64,000 nt of DNA from Megamerina dolium (Eukaryota; Arthropoda; Insecta; Diptera; Megamerinidae). A program made the translations under genes and the position numbers. Shown piece after piece: positions 13,299 to 26,056 of this stretch; position 1 is the first letter of the stretch; every line of letters starts with the position of its first letter. Location of the stretch: NCBI GenBank assembly GCA_963854835.1, contig OY978526.1, forward strand, positions 12,045,277-12,109,276. The letters run 5' to 3'. Below the pieces are notes generated by a model that made no database searches, was not told where the DNA came from, and saw nothing but the letters and a program-made list of their open reading frames with translations.

Positions 13299-14814
13299 CA
13301 GTAATTATAATAATAATAAGTCTTGTAATAAAGAACAATATATAATTGTTTAAGAGTTCTTCATTATCATATTAACCCTCAAGTATATTTCATTTGAAAT
13401 TTAGGTTAATATTTTCGTCGGCCATTTCAAGAAATTTTTCTTCAGAAATAGGTTCCGGAAATTGTTGGCCGACCTTCTCTTCCCGTACTATATACTAAAG
13501 ACAGTACAGTGGCCAAATTAAGCATGACTTTTTCTAAGCATTGTCACAGAGCTTTTTCCAAAACATTCTTATAACAAATTACTGCAGAGAGGTGGACATT
13601 TGACCCGTTTAATTAATACATATTATTCTTTTAACCATGCGTGTTATTAGCTGCATATATTACCAACTTAAATATACTACCTAATTGATTCATTTATAAA
13701 TCTGCCTTTGTTTGTAACCTTATTTAGGCAAACTCACAAATTAATATTACCGAAAAATTATTGTATTGCGAAAAAAAAACATAATAATTTTCTTTAATTT
13801 ATTTTTCCTCCTTCTTTCTTGTATCATGGACTTTAATATACTTGTACAAGTACAAGCATGAATGGCAAACGGCTGTTACCAACTACATACTATATAATCT
13901 AATGATTACAGTTGTAAAAACTCAACCATTTCATATCACCATCATGTAGGAAATTTTTGTAAAAGCACGTGTTCACTTGTGTTTTTTTTTTGTTTTTGGC
14001 ATGTACAATGTAGTATTAGTAACAGCATCAGCATTAAGAATAATAATAAAAACAGCGACAAAATAAATAAACCTGCATTAAAACAAAAAAGGACAAGAAC
14101 TCATTCAACAACAATGTAATAATGCGAACAAGAAGAAGAAGAAGAAAACGAAGAAGAATAAGAAAAATAATAATAACAAAGGAACAAATAAGGTACTTAG
14201 GCAAAAAATGCGAATAAAGATGTACCTACCTATGGCAAAGATGCTGATGACGACGTACATGTAGAGCCCATTTAAGTAAATTTAACCCTTAAGTGTATAT
14301 GTAAGGTATTTATTTACATTACTTATATATGCATATAAATAAGAAAATCTAACTTAACATGTTTACTTTTTGATTTACCAATGGAAAATTTTAAATAAAT
14401 CGATTTAAGCGCTTACAACTTTGCTGGTGGGTTTAGAAGTTAAATGTGGTAGCATTTTGATTGAATCAGAGTATAACTTAAGATGCTTTTAAAATAGATT
14501 TTTCTTCATTTTCATTCAAAGTGTACAAAAATGATTTGTCACTTCGAGCTGCTTCATCCTAAGGAATGGAAAAATATTTCCTTCGATACTGACCTTTTCT
14601 GTCTTTTCGTATGTTTTTATTTGTATTGCCACATTATATAAAACTATCCATCAAATGGTTAATCATGAAAGTAACATAAAGTCAGCAAGTACTTGTAACC
14701 AACGGCTGAAATAACAGTAATACAATTTTATATGTTAATTGAATTAGGCAAATTACAAAGGCATAAACATTTTCATCACGAACTGATATTATGACAAGTT
14801 GGCATGAACAAGAA

Positions 14815-14850
<36 letters not shown>
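14815..14850. repeat. (CAT)n microsatellite
   Basis: About twelve uninterrupted CAT units. A CAA array of about ten units follows at 15146-15176. Confidence 0.95.
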
Positions 14851-15936
14851 GATTAACAACAGAATTAAAACAATAGCAGTTTGTTGTTCCTTTCTTCTTT
14901 CCCACATTATATTTTTTGCATTACTTTATGAGAGTAAGTCTTTGTTTTTTTTTTGTTCCTAAATGTACCTACTTAAATACATAGATGATGAGAGAAATGA
15001 AAAAGAATGTACTTCATTCACATAACATACGAAAACATGAACACACATACATACATATACTCTTAATACCTAAATCCGACTAAACATAAGAGCCAAGCGT
15101 CGTCGTGTTATCGTAACTTTTTCATCGTTACCTACATTTTTCGTTCAACAACAACAACAACAACAACAACAACAACTTATCCTTAGTTGTTTCTCTTATG
15201 CTATTCGACCAGCATCGTGAGAAATCTCCACAATCATAATAATTGTTATAATTATATTAAATGTTAATGATACTTAACTAGTATATTCGTCTTTTGTTCT
15301 TTATATTGCTCCTGTTGTTTGTCTTTTGAATGAATTCATTTTGTAATCTCATTTGCTTAATATTTGCTTAAATATGTATTTATAATTTTTATTAAATGAT
15401 TTAATTTCTGAGCTACCACTTGAAACAAATCCACTTTAGACGGAAAAACTCAATTAATGCTGTATTGCATGTTTTTCTTCTTTTTATGTGTAAGTTGTGT
15501 GGCATTGATGATGATTTGGAAGTCAACTCTTTTGTGTTTCTTCAAATTTATGCATTCAAAAGTCACGTTTGTAATTCGAGAAATGTCTCTATGGATTTAT
15601 GAGAGCTTATGAATTGCTTTAATATAAGCATTCGTTAGTTCAAGATATATTCAAGTTAATTGCTACTTTTTTCATAAAAATAATACAATATTTGACAAAA
15701 AACAGCTTTGAATTCATTGGTGAAAAATGAGTTTAGAAAATAATTAATGACTTGCATGACTAACTAGTCGTTTTTCAACAACATTTAATCATCTACTATT
15801 TATGTTTGAGATGTCAAATAGTTTTATTCAAATGTATTTCTGCATTTCATTGCAAGCTTTTGCTGCTTTACTATACAGTTTATTGCTTTTATACTCTTCA
15901 ATCTATTGCAGATAAAGAATTGGCCCTTTTCTAATA

Positions 15937-17193
15937 CAGAGTGATTTTTTAAGAGTCTTCGGGTTTGATTTAAAAAAATAAGAAAAGAAAAAAAAGAAAA
16001 TGTATGAAATCTTTATTTGAAACGATAGAACGATCTATATAATTCAATGTTTAATGATGATTTCATGTAAATGTTGACCGCGGCTGCACCTCAAATGGTT
16101 CATACGCTGTGTCCAATTTTGACATACGCTCTCCATCATATCGGCCTGTATCTCACGAATAAATATTTCATTAGTGGATTTCAGTACGTCAACCGTTGCG
16201 GGCTTGTCGCTGTAGGCATTAGCCTTAACATGGACCCACAAAAAAATAGTCTAAAGACGTTAAATCGCACGATCTAGGCGGCCAATTGACGGGCCCCAAA
16301 TACAAAATATACTGTTCACCGAACTCTCCTCTCTATTGGGCCATTATTTCACCACATGTCAGCTAAGTCCAGCTCTTCCGTTTTGGGCAAAAAAATCGCA
16401 CGGTAGCGCTCGCCATTCACCGTAACGTTACTGCCTTCGTCGTCTTTCAAAAAGTATGGTCCAATGATGCTACCGGTCCATAATCCATACCAAACAGTGC
16501 ATTTTTCGGGATGCATTGGCAGTTCTTGCAATGCTTCTGGCTGCTCTTCACACCAACTTTTGATTGTTCACGTATCCAATCAACCAGAAATGAGTTTCGT
16601 TGCTTAACACAATTTTCCGATAATAAATGTGGATCTTCATCCAACTTTGCCAGCGCCCATTCACAAAAATTTAGCCATTGTGGTAGGTCGTGTGGCTTCA
16701 ATTCTTGCACCAGCTGTATTTTAAAAGGTTTTACACCCAAATCCTTCCGCAAAATTTTCCACGTATTGGAGTAACAGAGGCCTAATTGCTGTGAACGGTG
16801 CTGAATCGATAATCGATGGTCATCAGCAATATTGGCGGGTACAGCTGCGATATTTTCCTCTGTCTGCACTCTACGTATGCGTGTTGGTGGTTTTAATGTC
16901 CAATAATGTAAATTTGGTGCGAAATTTAATCGCAAGATTATGAATAGCCGCCTTAGAAGGTCGCCCAAACTGATCATAAAATGAAAGAAGTGCACGATGC
17001 AATTTCTTAACCGAAAATGAATTTTGATAATACATTAAATTCAATAATCTGCAAGCGTTGTTTGTTTGTAAGTCGATTCATGGTTAAATTATAGACCAAA
17101 GTGGATATGTTTGATAGTAATATGTTGCACAAAAACAGCTAAGCTGCCAAAAACAGTGTTGCCAAAAAGAAAGTTGTTAAAAGAATCACCCTG
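15937..17193 (-). mobile_element. Decayed rosa-like Tc1/mariner transposon, 1,257 bp
   Basis: Inverted ends are visible: the left end reads CAGAGTGATTTTTTAAGAG and the right end, on the other strand, CAGGGTGATTCTTTTAAC. Each is bordered by a TA dinucleotide (15935-15936 and 17194-17195), the usual Tc1/mariner target duplication. The length is close to a full-size element. The interior encodes, on the minus strand, a broken transposase described in the pseudogene entry. The left end and the third catalytic region lie towards lower coordinates. Confidence 0.85.
16044..17081 (-). pseudogene. Transposase pseudogene of the rosa-like element
   Basis: In a live copy this would be a cut-and-paste DDE/D transposase. 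The start at 17079-17081 begins MNRLTNKQRLQIIEF, a typical N-terminus for this group. The frame is lost within about 25 codons. A long open piece (to about 16447) shows the second helix-turn-helix region (TEENIAAV, then SIQHRSQQLGL) and the linker (GVKPFKIQLVQELKP). After LDEDPHLLSENCV the frame shifts again, which hides the first catalytic Asp. The stretch expected to hold QQDGATCHT, with the second catalytic Asp, appears deleted after ELDLADMW. The third region (WPPRSCDLTSLDYF) remains, and the C-terminal piece ends EIIIKH at 16044. With several frameshifts and a missing catalytic Asp it cannot be active. Confidence 0.85.
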
Positions 17194-17195
17194 TA

Positions 17196-20100
17196 TAATT
17201 TTTTTTTTCTTCTTTTCACTTTCATCATCTTCTTTGAATTTCATCAAGCAGTTTTAAAATTCAAATGCATTAAACACACATACAATACGTAACGTAAGGA
17301 TATTAGCACATAGCATATAGTATCTATGCACTTGTAATACCTATCGAATATACAAGTATGAATTTACATATGTATATGTACATACAAACATGTCTTCATA
17401 TACTATATTACGTGCTCAGATTTAATTTGTCTATCACTGTTTTTGTTATGGTTGTTTATTTTTGCTCATCGCAATTGAGAATTTTCATGTGTACGAAGAA
17501 ATACCCTAGAGACATTTTTGGAGCGATCAAACAAACATACATTGGAAATTTGAAATTGTATTTCATATATGACTGTGAAATATCCCTACAAAAAAAAATT
17601 TATAGTTTAGGATGAAATACAATTTGCCTAATTTGTTCTAATGCTAACTTCAAAGAAACGGCTTACTTTAAGACTTGCAAACGCTTAAGCAGATTTTTTC
17701 TTTTACCTATCTGGCAGACCATGTATTATTTGTTTTTTGTTTTTTTTTTCGTTAGTTATCGCTTGTTGATTTGATGATAAACTAATTGCATGCATGCAAT
17801 CATGCATACATAAGGTACAGTAAATATCTTCGTATCGTATCTACTACAAATCCCATTTGTTTCTTACATGTGTTTGCTATCGTTTGTGTTTTCATATTCG
17901 ATGTGTTCTTATTGTGAGGCAATCTATTGATGCCAACTATTGCTCCTGTGGCAAATTGTTATACCTACCAGTTATTATCTTTACTGGTTCTGTTAATGAC
18001 AGAATTCTTAATTGAAGTATCAGTAATCGAATCGAACCACGTTTTAATCTAAACAATTTTCCAATTTCTAATACAGGAAAGTAATTATGTATATTTGATG
18101 ATTTGTATTGTATTGCTTAGTACTATTGTGATTTGAAAAATTTTCTGAAATAGGTTTTTAATTGATTTTTATATTGTTTAATCATTGTGATTTATTGAAA
18201 AATTGTATTGCAAATGGATATTGTCTTTGATAATAATGAATTTTATTTTTTTGTAAATTGTCTTTATTTTCATTTTCACACCATTATTATTATTATTATT
18301 ATTATTGATAGGCTCATCCTTTCAATCATCATTCATATAATATATAATTCTTCTATCACTTTCATATTAATTACTTAACAAACAAAATGTTGCTCAAGTT
18401 TTGATTACTTTTCCAATTGTATGCTGCTATATGATTTGTTCTGCGTTGTGAAATTTGCAACTACTTACTTATAGGATTAGTTCCGAAATATGGTAGTGAG
18501 GGATTTATCCTAAAATAATTCATGATTACGATATGTTGGAGAAATATTGAATGCTAGCTGCGAACGTAATTGAAAGTGGTTTTCATATATCTCTTTTATT
18601 TTTTTTCAAGTCATATTATCCTCGAGTGCTTATGCTCACAACGAAAGACCATTGTTACACTAGAAATTGCGTTTATTTCACTGATCAGTAAGACAATGAC
18701 AACTGGATAGTCTTGAAATGTGTATTATCAAATGGCAACTTCAAGATACTGTAGTAAGATTTAGATGAAACACATTGTCATATAGTCACTAGTTTTGATT
18801 ATCTTTATTCCTATCAGCATTGCTGATTGTTTCATTGTAAGTTGATGATGTTGCTATTTTCGTAGATGACATTGTTTATTTTTATCTATAAATACATTCG
18901 TGCATGTGTAGTACAATGCTTGTGTGAAAACTAATTTGATTGAATATTGCTTTGTGTATTTATATTTATTTGTCATTAAAGTGATGCTTCTACCAAATAT
19001 GTTCTATGTATGTATTTACAAGTATAGAAGCATATGATGGCATACTCGTGTTTTGCTAATTGAATAATTGGAGCTAAACAAATTGCTGTTTATAACAAAA
19101 AATGATATATGTATATTTAGCGACAATGACAATGACGACATCTTGAAGATGTTAACAACTAATATTGTATACTCATACATAATAGTGATTATATAGATTT
19201 TGCTAGAAATTAATGAATAATATCAATAAGACTTGAAGGTGAAGATGACAATTTAATAAAAAAAAAACATATTTTTCTCAATTATAATAACTATTAAAAA
19301 AAATAGAAACTTAATTGAAAAGATTACATAAATAATTGAAAGATAATCATTATAAGCAATTATCTTCCACTCATATAAGTATTCATATTCGTACCCACAA
19401 CGCACGCAATTGAAGTCTAGAAACATTTTTCCTTTGCCATGTTTATTAAGCGAAAGTTAAGCGGGAAAGTTGAGATATATCAAATTAAATATTTAATATT
19501 ATAGTTGAAACTGAAAAATCAGTCATGACACTAGCAGAAGAGTCACATTAATTTATTTTGTAGGTAACTGAGTAAATCTAATCAGAGTGAATTCAGAAGA
19601 GAAGACTCATGCAATTCAATTCTAAATTAATTCATTTTTATTATAATTTCATGACATAAATATATTGTGGTATATATGGTAGATACATGTAAATATTATG
19701 TTAGTTATTAAATTTAAAAAAAATATAGATTGTCTGAGTAAGGTGTCACTGAGATGACTACGACAAAATACAGACAAATTATGAGGTTATATATATATTT
19801 TTTTTTATTTTAAATAAAATAAAAATAATATAATAATTAATTTAGTGTGATCGTAATAAGATTCCACGCTTTAATTAAAAAAAAATACCAAACTGTGGAG
19901 TATGTAGTGTAAGCGTGTATATAGGTATTATGAAATAAATTCCAATGGAATTATACTATAAGTATAAATAATATATCTAATTATGATAATTATAATAATA
20001 AAGAAAGCAAAAAAAAAAAAAATCAAAGAAGAAAGGTAATATCTGTCATTCTAATTTTTTTTCATTTAATTTCTATGTCACGACATTATATACTTCGATT

Positions 20101-21095
20101 AAGCGTATGTGTATATGTATAAGCAAATAAATTTTTGCTGCAGAATAAACTACAACATTTTCATGTGCGACTACATGGGATATCCTTTTTATGTAAATAC
20201 AAAATAATATAATAAAAATTGATTTGATAACTAAAAGATATAATAGTGTGTCTATAGTAACGAATGCATACAAAAAAAAAAAAAAAAAAAATTATAATAA
20301 TAAGAAAATAATTGACTACAAATAACAATGACACTGAAAATTGTTTATATGAATAAATCAAATTGAATAAGTAAAACTATACAGTATACATGTCGTGCAT
20401 GTACTTAAGTACTTAAATATTTGCACTATATGGAATTTCCATCAAACAGTTATATTATACATATATTCAGCTAATGATGAATATATTACCTTACATTAGT
20501 TTCATCATTCCACAATTTCGTTTTCAACTATTTTCAATTAAAGGCCAATTTAAACACTGAATAAATTTTCATTAAATTAATGATGCTTACATATCAAAAA
20601 TTTTTTTTACATATATAAAATATATCAAATGAATGTTCAATATTATCTTTCCAAATTTTGTGACTTTGAAATATTTGATGTGTTACATTTTCATTATAGG
20701 TACAATATACAATATTATACAAATTGAAATGAATAATTAATCATTATTGCACATTATGTTAATGACCCCACCAAATCATTTGTCACTATTAATCTTTCGG
20801 CTTTTGTATAGTAAATAAATTGATTTTTTTCATCAAGTAATCAACTTTATCTAATTTAATGTGTTTTTATATAAATTGTAATAAATGGCAATATATTCAA
20901 TGTCATTGTTATGAGACTCGATATCTTATGCTGTACGACTTTTTGGCTATCTCAACGTTATATGCAATAGAGTACTTTGTTTGCAATTGTTTTATTCGAA
21001 ATTTTGTAGATTTGTCTCAGATTTGAACCATAAAAGATGAAAGCAATTAATTGAAAAAAATGATAAATTGTAATTGCTTTGTCGATTTTTATTTA
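17196..21095. other. AT-rich DNA without recognisable genes
   Basis: No gene or transposon end was recognised. It contains an ATT array (18283-18306) and many A or T homopolymers, notably near 20271-20290. Confidence 0.55.
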
Positions 21096-21211
21096 TAAAG
21101 GGTTATCCATTTCGCGGTTTCAAAAGTATAGGGCTAGAAATTGACATCCGTCAAACTGAGTTGTTAAAACAATTTTTTTCTTTTGCAGTTCAAAGTCTGA
21201 CATTTGCGAAA

Positions 21212-22286
21212 ATGGATCGCTTAACTATCGCACAACGCATTAAAATTGTAAAAACCTACTACAAAAATGGTGATTCCGCCACAGCCACATATCGTGCTTT
21301 AAGAGGAGATAATCGTCCAACTACGCAAGCAATTGGCAAAATTGTGAATAAATATGAAGACACTGGATCGGTTACAGATATTGTAAGGCCTGTGCATCAT
21401 CGTTTCGCTCGTACCACCGAAAATATCGCTGCTGTAAGTGAAAGTGTTGCCGAAGACCCGAATGTGTCGATTCCTCGTCGTTCTCAGGAATTAGGACTGT
21501 CTTACGGCACATTATGGCGTATTTTGCATTTGGATCTACACCTACATCCATATAAAATCCAGCTCACACAACAACTGAAGCCAGCTGACCATTCACAACG
21601 TCGTAGATACGTCGAATGGGTGCTTGAACAACAGGCGGTGGACGGCGATTTTTCGAACAAAATTTTCTTCAGCGACGAAGCACATTTCTCACTCGGTGGG
21701 TATGTTAACAAACAAAATTGTCGAATTTGGGGTTCTGAGAATCCTCAAGTAATTAAAGAGAGGCCACTACATCCACAAAAAGTCACTGCTTGGTGCTCTC
21801 TTTGGTCCGGAGGTGTGATTGGACCTTGCTTCTTCGAAAACGACGATGAAACGACTGTCACCGTCAATTCGGAGCGTTATGGTCATATGATAACCGACTT
21901 TTTTTTTGCCTGCTATTGAATAATACGACTTAGAGAATATGTGGTTACAACAAGACGGTGCCACATGCCACACAACTCGAGCGAATATGGCTTTATTGTA
22001 AGAGAAATTTTCTGGCCGCGTAATTTCTCGTCGTGGCGATATCAAGTGGCCACCAAGATCATGCGATTTGACACCGCTTGACTTGTTTTTGTGGGGCTAC
22101 GCGAAAGACCGTGTTTATGGAGATAAACCTTTACCTCTTGAGCACCTAAAAACCAACATTCGTCACGTTATGGCTGTGATACCGCCCAATATGTGTCAAA
22201 AAGTGGTCGAAAATTACCTCAAAAGAATCGATGCTTGCAACAATTCGCATGGTGGTCATTTAAATGATGTAGTATTTCACACATAA
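21212..22286 (+). pseudogene. DD41D transposase pseudogene
   Basis: This is the transposase of the surrounding element. I take the start at 21212 (MDRLTIAQRIKIVKTYY), because the upstream in-frame extension reads through the terminal inverted repeat. An N-terminal helix-turn-helix is followed by the HPYKIQLTQQLKP linker and the first catalytic Asp in IFFSDEAHFSLGG. Near 21899-21907 a run of nine T shifts the frame at GHMITDFF; eight would keep it. Beyond this, the second catalytic Asp (QQDGATCHTT) and the third (CDLTPLDLFLWG) are separated by 41 residues, giving DD41D. Two in-frame TAA codons follow the shift, near 21921 and 21989, at places where the family normally has other residues. The C-terminus ends GGHLNDVVFHT. 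One frameshift and two nonsense codons make it dead, though recently so. Confidence 0.9.
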
Positions 22287-22310
22287 TGTCAACGTTGAAA
22301 CTTTATAATA

Positions 22311-24217
22311 AAAAAATCTCCTTACAGTCGGCTGGGGCCGACCAAACTATACCCTGCATATGTAGATTTATATATAAAAAGTTTACTCGAATATCCAACT
22401 TTTCTTTTATTTCCACTTTTCGAGAAACAATTTTTGTATATACTACTAATTTACACCCGAAATATGGTTGACTTTGACGAAGTAAAAGGATTTTAAGATA
22501 ATTCCGAGGCTTAGTATGGGAGCTATATAAAATTGGGCGTGGCTTGCCACTTTCTAGTAAATCCAATTAATTTTTCAACGTTAATCCACACCTTAAATTT
22601 GGTGTCCTACGTTGAATAGTTTCTAAGTTATGGTGGTTAACATTTTTGTTTAATTTCCTCTACTTTGTATGGGAGCCCCAATAAGAAGTGGGCGTGGTAC
22701 GCTGATTTTTCGCCACATTATTTCCGACTACGATATTAATTTAGTGTCAATTATGGTTATTGTAGACAGAAGATTGCCGAACTTACAGCTGTTTCAATTT
22801 AAAAGAAATTCGGTCATTTTGTATGGCGGCTACTATCAACAGTGGGCGTGGCGCGTCCATTTCCTGCGAGTCTAATTGCTCCTACAATACTAATCCATAC
22901 CTAAAATCTCGTTCTTTTACGCTAAATGGTTTATAAGTTATGTCGCTTAAAAGTTTTAGTTTAATTCCCTTGACTTTGTATGGGAGACCCATGAAGGAGT
23001 GGGCGTGGCACACTGATTTTCTGCCAGATTATTTCCGACTACGATATTAATTTAAGTGTCAATTATGGTTATCCTAGACAGAAGATTGCCGAAGTTACAG
23101 CTGTTTCAATTTAAAATTTGTATGGGGGCTACGATAAAAAGTGGGCGTGGTGAGCCCATTTCCTGTGAGCCTAATTGCTCGTACAATACTAATCAATACC
23201 TTAAGTTCCGTTGTCCTAGGCTAAATGGTTTGTAAGCTATGGAGCTTAAAATTTTAGTTTAATTCACTCGACTTTGTATGGGAGACCCATGAAGTAGTAG
23301 GCGTGGCACACTGATTTTCTGCCAGATTTTTGCCGACTACGATATTAATTTAAGTGTCAATTATGGTTATTCTAGACAGAGGATTGCCGAAGTTACAGCT
23401 GTTTCAATTTAAAATTTGTATGGGGGCTACGATAAACAGTGGGCGTGGTGCGCCCATTTTCTGTGAGCCTAGTTGCTCGTACAATACTAATCCATACCTC
23501 AAATCTCGTTGTCCTACGCTAAATATTTTGTAAGTTATAACCGGTAACATTTTTTTTAATTTCCGCAACTTTGTATGGGAGACCCAAAAAGGAGTGGGCG
23601 TGGCATATTGATTTTCTGCCATGTTATTTCTGACTAACGTGTTAATCTAAGTGTCAATTATGGTTATTCTAGACAGAAGATTGTAGAAGTTACAGCAGTT
23701 TCAATTTAAAAGAAGTACAGACACTTTGTATGGGAGCTACGCTAGAAAGTAGGCGTGGCTCATCCACTTTTGGCGAGGTTATATAGTAGTATAATATAAC
23801 TCTATGTGCAAAATATTGTTGTCCCAAGTGGTATATTGTGTGAGTTATAGCAAGTTAAAGATTTTGAAAATTTCGAGGTTAGTCGCTTTGAATGCTTGGT
23901 GTGGGCGTGGTTATGGACCGATCATGCCCAATATCAATCCCCTCCGTACCCTTGGATCATAGATTGCTTATGCCAAATTTCATCGAAATAGCTCAATATT
24001 TACTCAAGTTATCGTGCGAACCAGCCAGGTGACAGACAGACGGACGGACGGACGGACGGACGGACGGACGGACGGACGGACATCGTTAAATCGAAAATTT
24101 AATCGACGCTGATCACGAATATATATCCATGTCTATATCTCCGGAGATTCCTTCAAGTGGACACAAACATCTGACCGAAATGAATATACCATGCATATTG
24201 CATTATGCAGGGTATAA
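22311..24217 (-). mobile_element. DINE-1/Helentron-like non-autonomous element, copy 1 (nested)
   Basis: This is one of four copies in the window. Read on the minus strand it has a 12-bp subterminal repeat (ATACCCTGCAT-type, 24205-24216). Next comes a (GTCY)n microsatellite (about 24031-24080, here expanded to about ten units). A long tandem interior follows, then the inverted partner of the subterminal repeat (22348-22359). The 3' end has a stem-loop GTCGGC/GCCGAC (22327-22342) and a short tail ending in T residues. Paired subterminal repeats, a GTCY microsatellite and a 3' stem-loop are the published hallmarks of DINE-1/Helentron-associated elements. No protein is encoded. The interior consists of units of about 150 bp, each with a GGGCGTGG or AGGCGTGG core; this copy has ten cores, at 22535, 22690, 22844, 23001, 23143, 23299, 23441, 23596, 23751 and 23903. 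The family name is inferred from structure, not from a database match. Confidence 0.75.
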
Positions 24218-24296
24218 AGAAATATCATGATAAAAAATATTTTATATGTGTTTGATTTACATTTACTTTTGAAACCGCAAAATGGATAACCCTTTA

Positions 24297-26043
24297 TTTT
24301 TCAAGTTGTGTATTTTTCATGTAAACATTTTTGAAATCACCAAAATTTTTTAATATTTTTGTGAATTTTATGTAGAATTGAGCGTAATTGGCATATTTTA
24401 TATGCAGGCTTTCGTACTAGTCGTTAAAAATAATTTTATGATTTTCACTGTGAAAAATTTGAATAAAAGCATACATATAATAAAACCAAAATAGGTAGCT
24501 TTAAAGAATTAGACTTTTCATTTCAATTCCACTTCAATTATTTAATACATTTTTTCTGCATCGTCAGAAAAAATCATACATCTAGTTTATACATATACAT
24601 GCACACATTTATGTTTAGAGAAAAAAAAAAAAATGATAAAAAATGAAAGCACAACAAAAGCCAACATATTGTTTAAAAAATCATACAGGTTGTATGAGCA
24701 ACATCGTGTATAAATTTTCGCTAGTTATATGAACCGACCATATCAAACCATACATAACATACGTACATATGTAACTATGTGAGGTACATAGTAACATACT
24801 TGATCTACTCTTTGTATGTGTTATGATGCATTTGTATTTGAGAATTTTTATTTGCTTCACGCATAATAAATTCCACACAAAAAAAAAAACAAAAATATAT
24901 AGAATTGTGTAAAATAAATGAAGCAGACGGAAATCTGTACAAATTTATGAAAATACATACATACACATTTATCTACATATTTGTGTGTGTGTGTGTAATA
25001 AAAAAGCGAAAGGATATATACAGATGAATTTATGTATGCAGATAATATGCGTATAAAAGTGAGTTTAAAAGAAAATTATTCGTTTTTTTTTGTAACTTTA
25101 TAATCTGACTTCTGTAAATTTACATTTTATTAGTATGGTTTATGCTTTAAACATTATTCATATATGTATGACCTTTAATAATGTTAAGGAAAGCTTACGC
25201 TTACTATATTTTCGATTTTATACAAATGGAGACTATTGACCTATAACCAGATCGTTTTTCATTTGATACATTCACTTTATAAATCAATAATTTAATTTTT
25301 CATAATTTCGATATGTGGGAGAATAAAAAGATATCATACATACATATTTGTTGAGAAAGAATTAAGTTCCCCTCATCAATTTCAGTTCAATTTATTCGTT
25401 AATTTTATACAACTAACGCTAAAAATTAGTTAGATTTTTAAACATATCCGTAAAGTGTACTAAATGTACCGCGATTTTTCTCATTTTATTTGTTGTCGTG
25501 TGTCTGTTCACTCACAACTTTTTCTCTCAAGTAAAATACTTTCTGCCTCTCTCAAAGAATTCATCACCAAAACCAAAAAAAATATAAAGTTGTTGCAAAT
25601 TGTATACAATTAATTAGAATTAAATTAGTATTATATTTATGTTGCTTCTATTTACAAATTTATCATAGTTTATTACATAGAATTTTATAAAAGGAAGAAG
25701 ATGAAGCATAACAATCAAAGTTCTACCTACCTCTATAATGACAATAATAAAGGTTAATAACAGTTCAAAAAAATGTGAACTTTTCTAAAAGAAACTTTTT
25801 CTTCCTATTGTGAAGATAAGTGCAGCATCAGTAATGGTAGACATTATTAAAAATAAAATAGTTTAAAATATTTCATATATATACATTTCACGTTTTTCAC
25901 CTTGACCCCATTCTGCAAAAATTCATTTCATAATTAGCATTTAAAATTAAAATTTTCCAAGAAAATAGTAAACAATATCTTTATTAGTAATAATGAGAAT
26001 GACAATTTTAGCTACATAATATTAGTATTTAATTAAAATGCAA
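24297..26043. other. AT-rich DNA without recognisable genes
   Basis: Nothing coding was recognised. It contains poly-A tracts (about 24620 and 24880) and a short GT run near 24984. Confidence 0.5.
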
Positions 26044-26056
26044 CACATTAAGGAGA

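Larger units (their letters stand above)
12643..15936. other. Microsatellite-rich intergenic DNA
   Basis: No gene was recognised. The stretch is notable for clustered simple repeats: ATCT (12736-12759), GAT/GGT (13137-13192), TAA (13242-13293), an AAG-rich tract (14131-14165), CAT (14815-14850) and CAA (15146-15176). A segment near 13533-13560 (actttttcta.gcattgtcacagagctttt) resembles the SINE body found later in the window, but only over about 35 bp. Confidence 0.55.
21098..24294 (+). mobile_element. rosa-like DD41D transposon split by a nested repeat
   Basis: The left end AAGGGTTATCCATT (from 21098) and the right end (24294 inwards, read on the minus strand) are inverted copies that continue as gcggtttcaaaagta. 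Both are bordered by TA (21096-21097 and 24295-24296). The outer span is 3,197 bp, but 1,907 bp of it is an inserted DINE-like repeat (22311-24217). Removing that leaves about 1.29 kb, a normal full length for Tc1/mariner. The insertion lies just downstream of the transposase stop, so the transposon was in place first. DD41D rosa elements are known from the fruit fly Ceratitis rosa. Confidence 0.9.

Noticed and set aside
24031..24080. GGAC repeat array as a possible CRISPR-like or protein-coding repeat
   Set aside because: It is a simple tetranucleotide microsatellite at the position expected for (GTCY)n in DINE-type elements, with no spacers.
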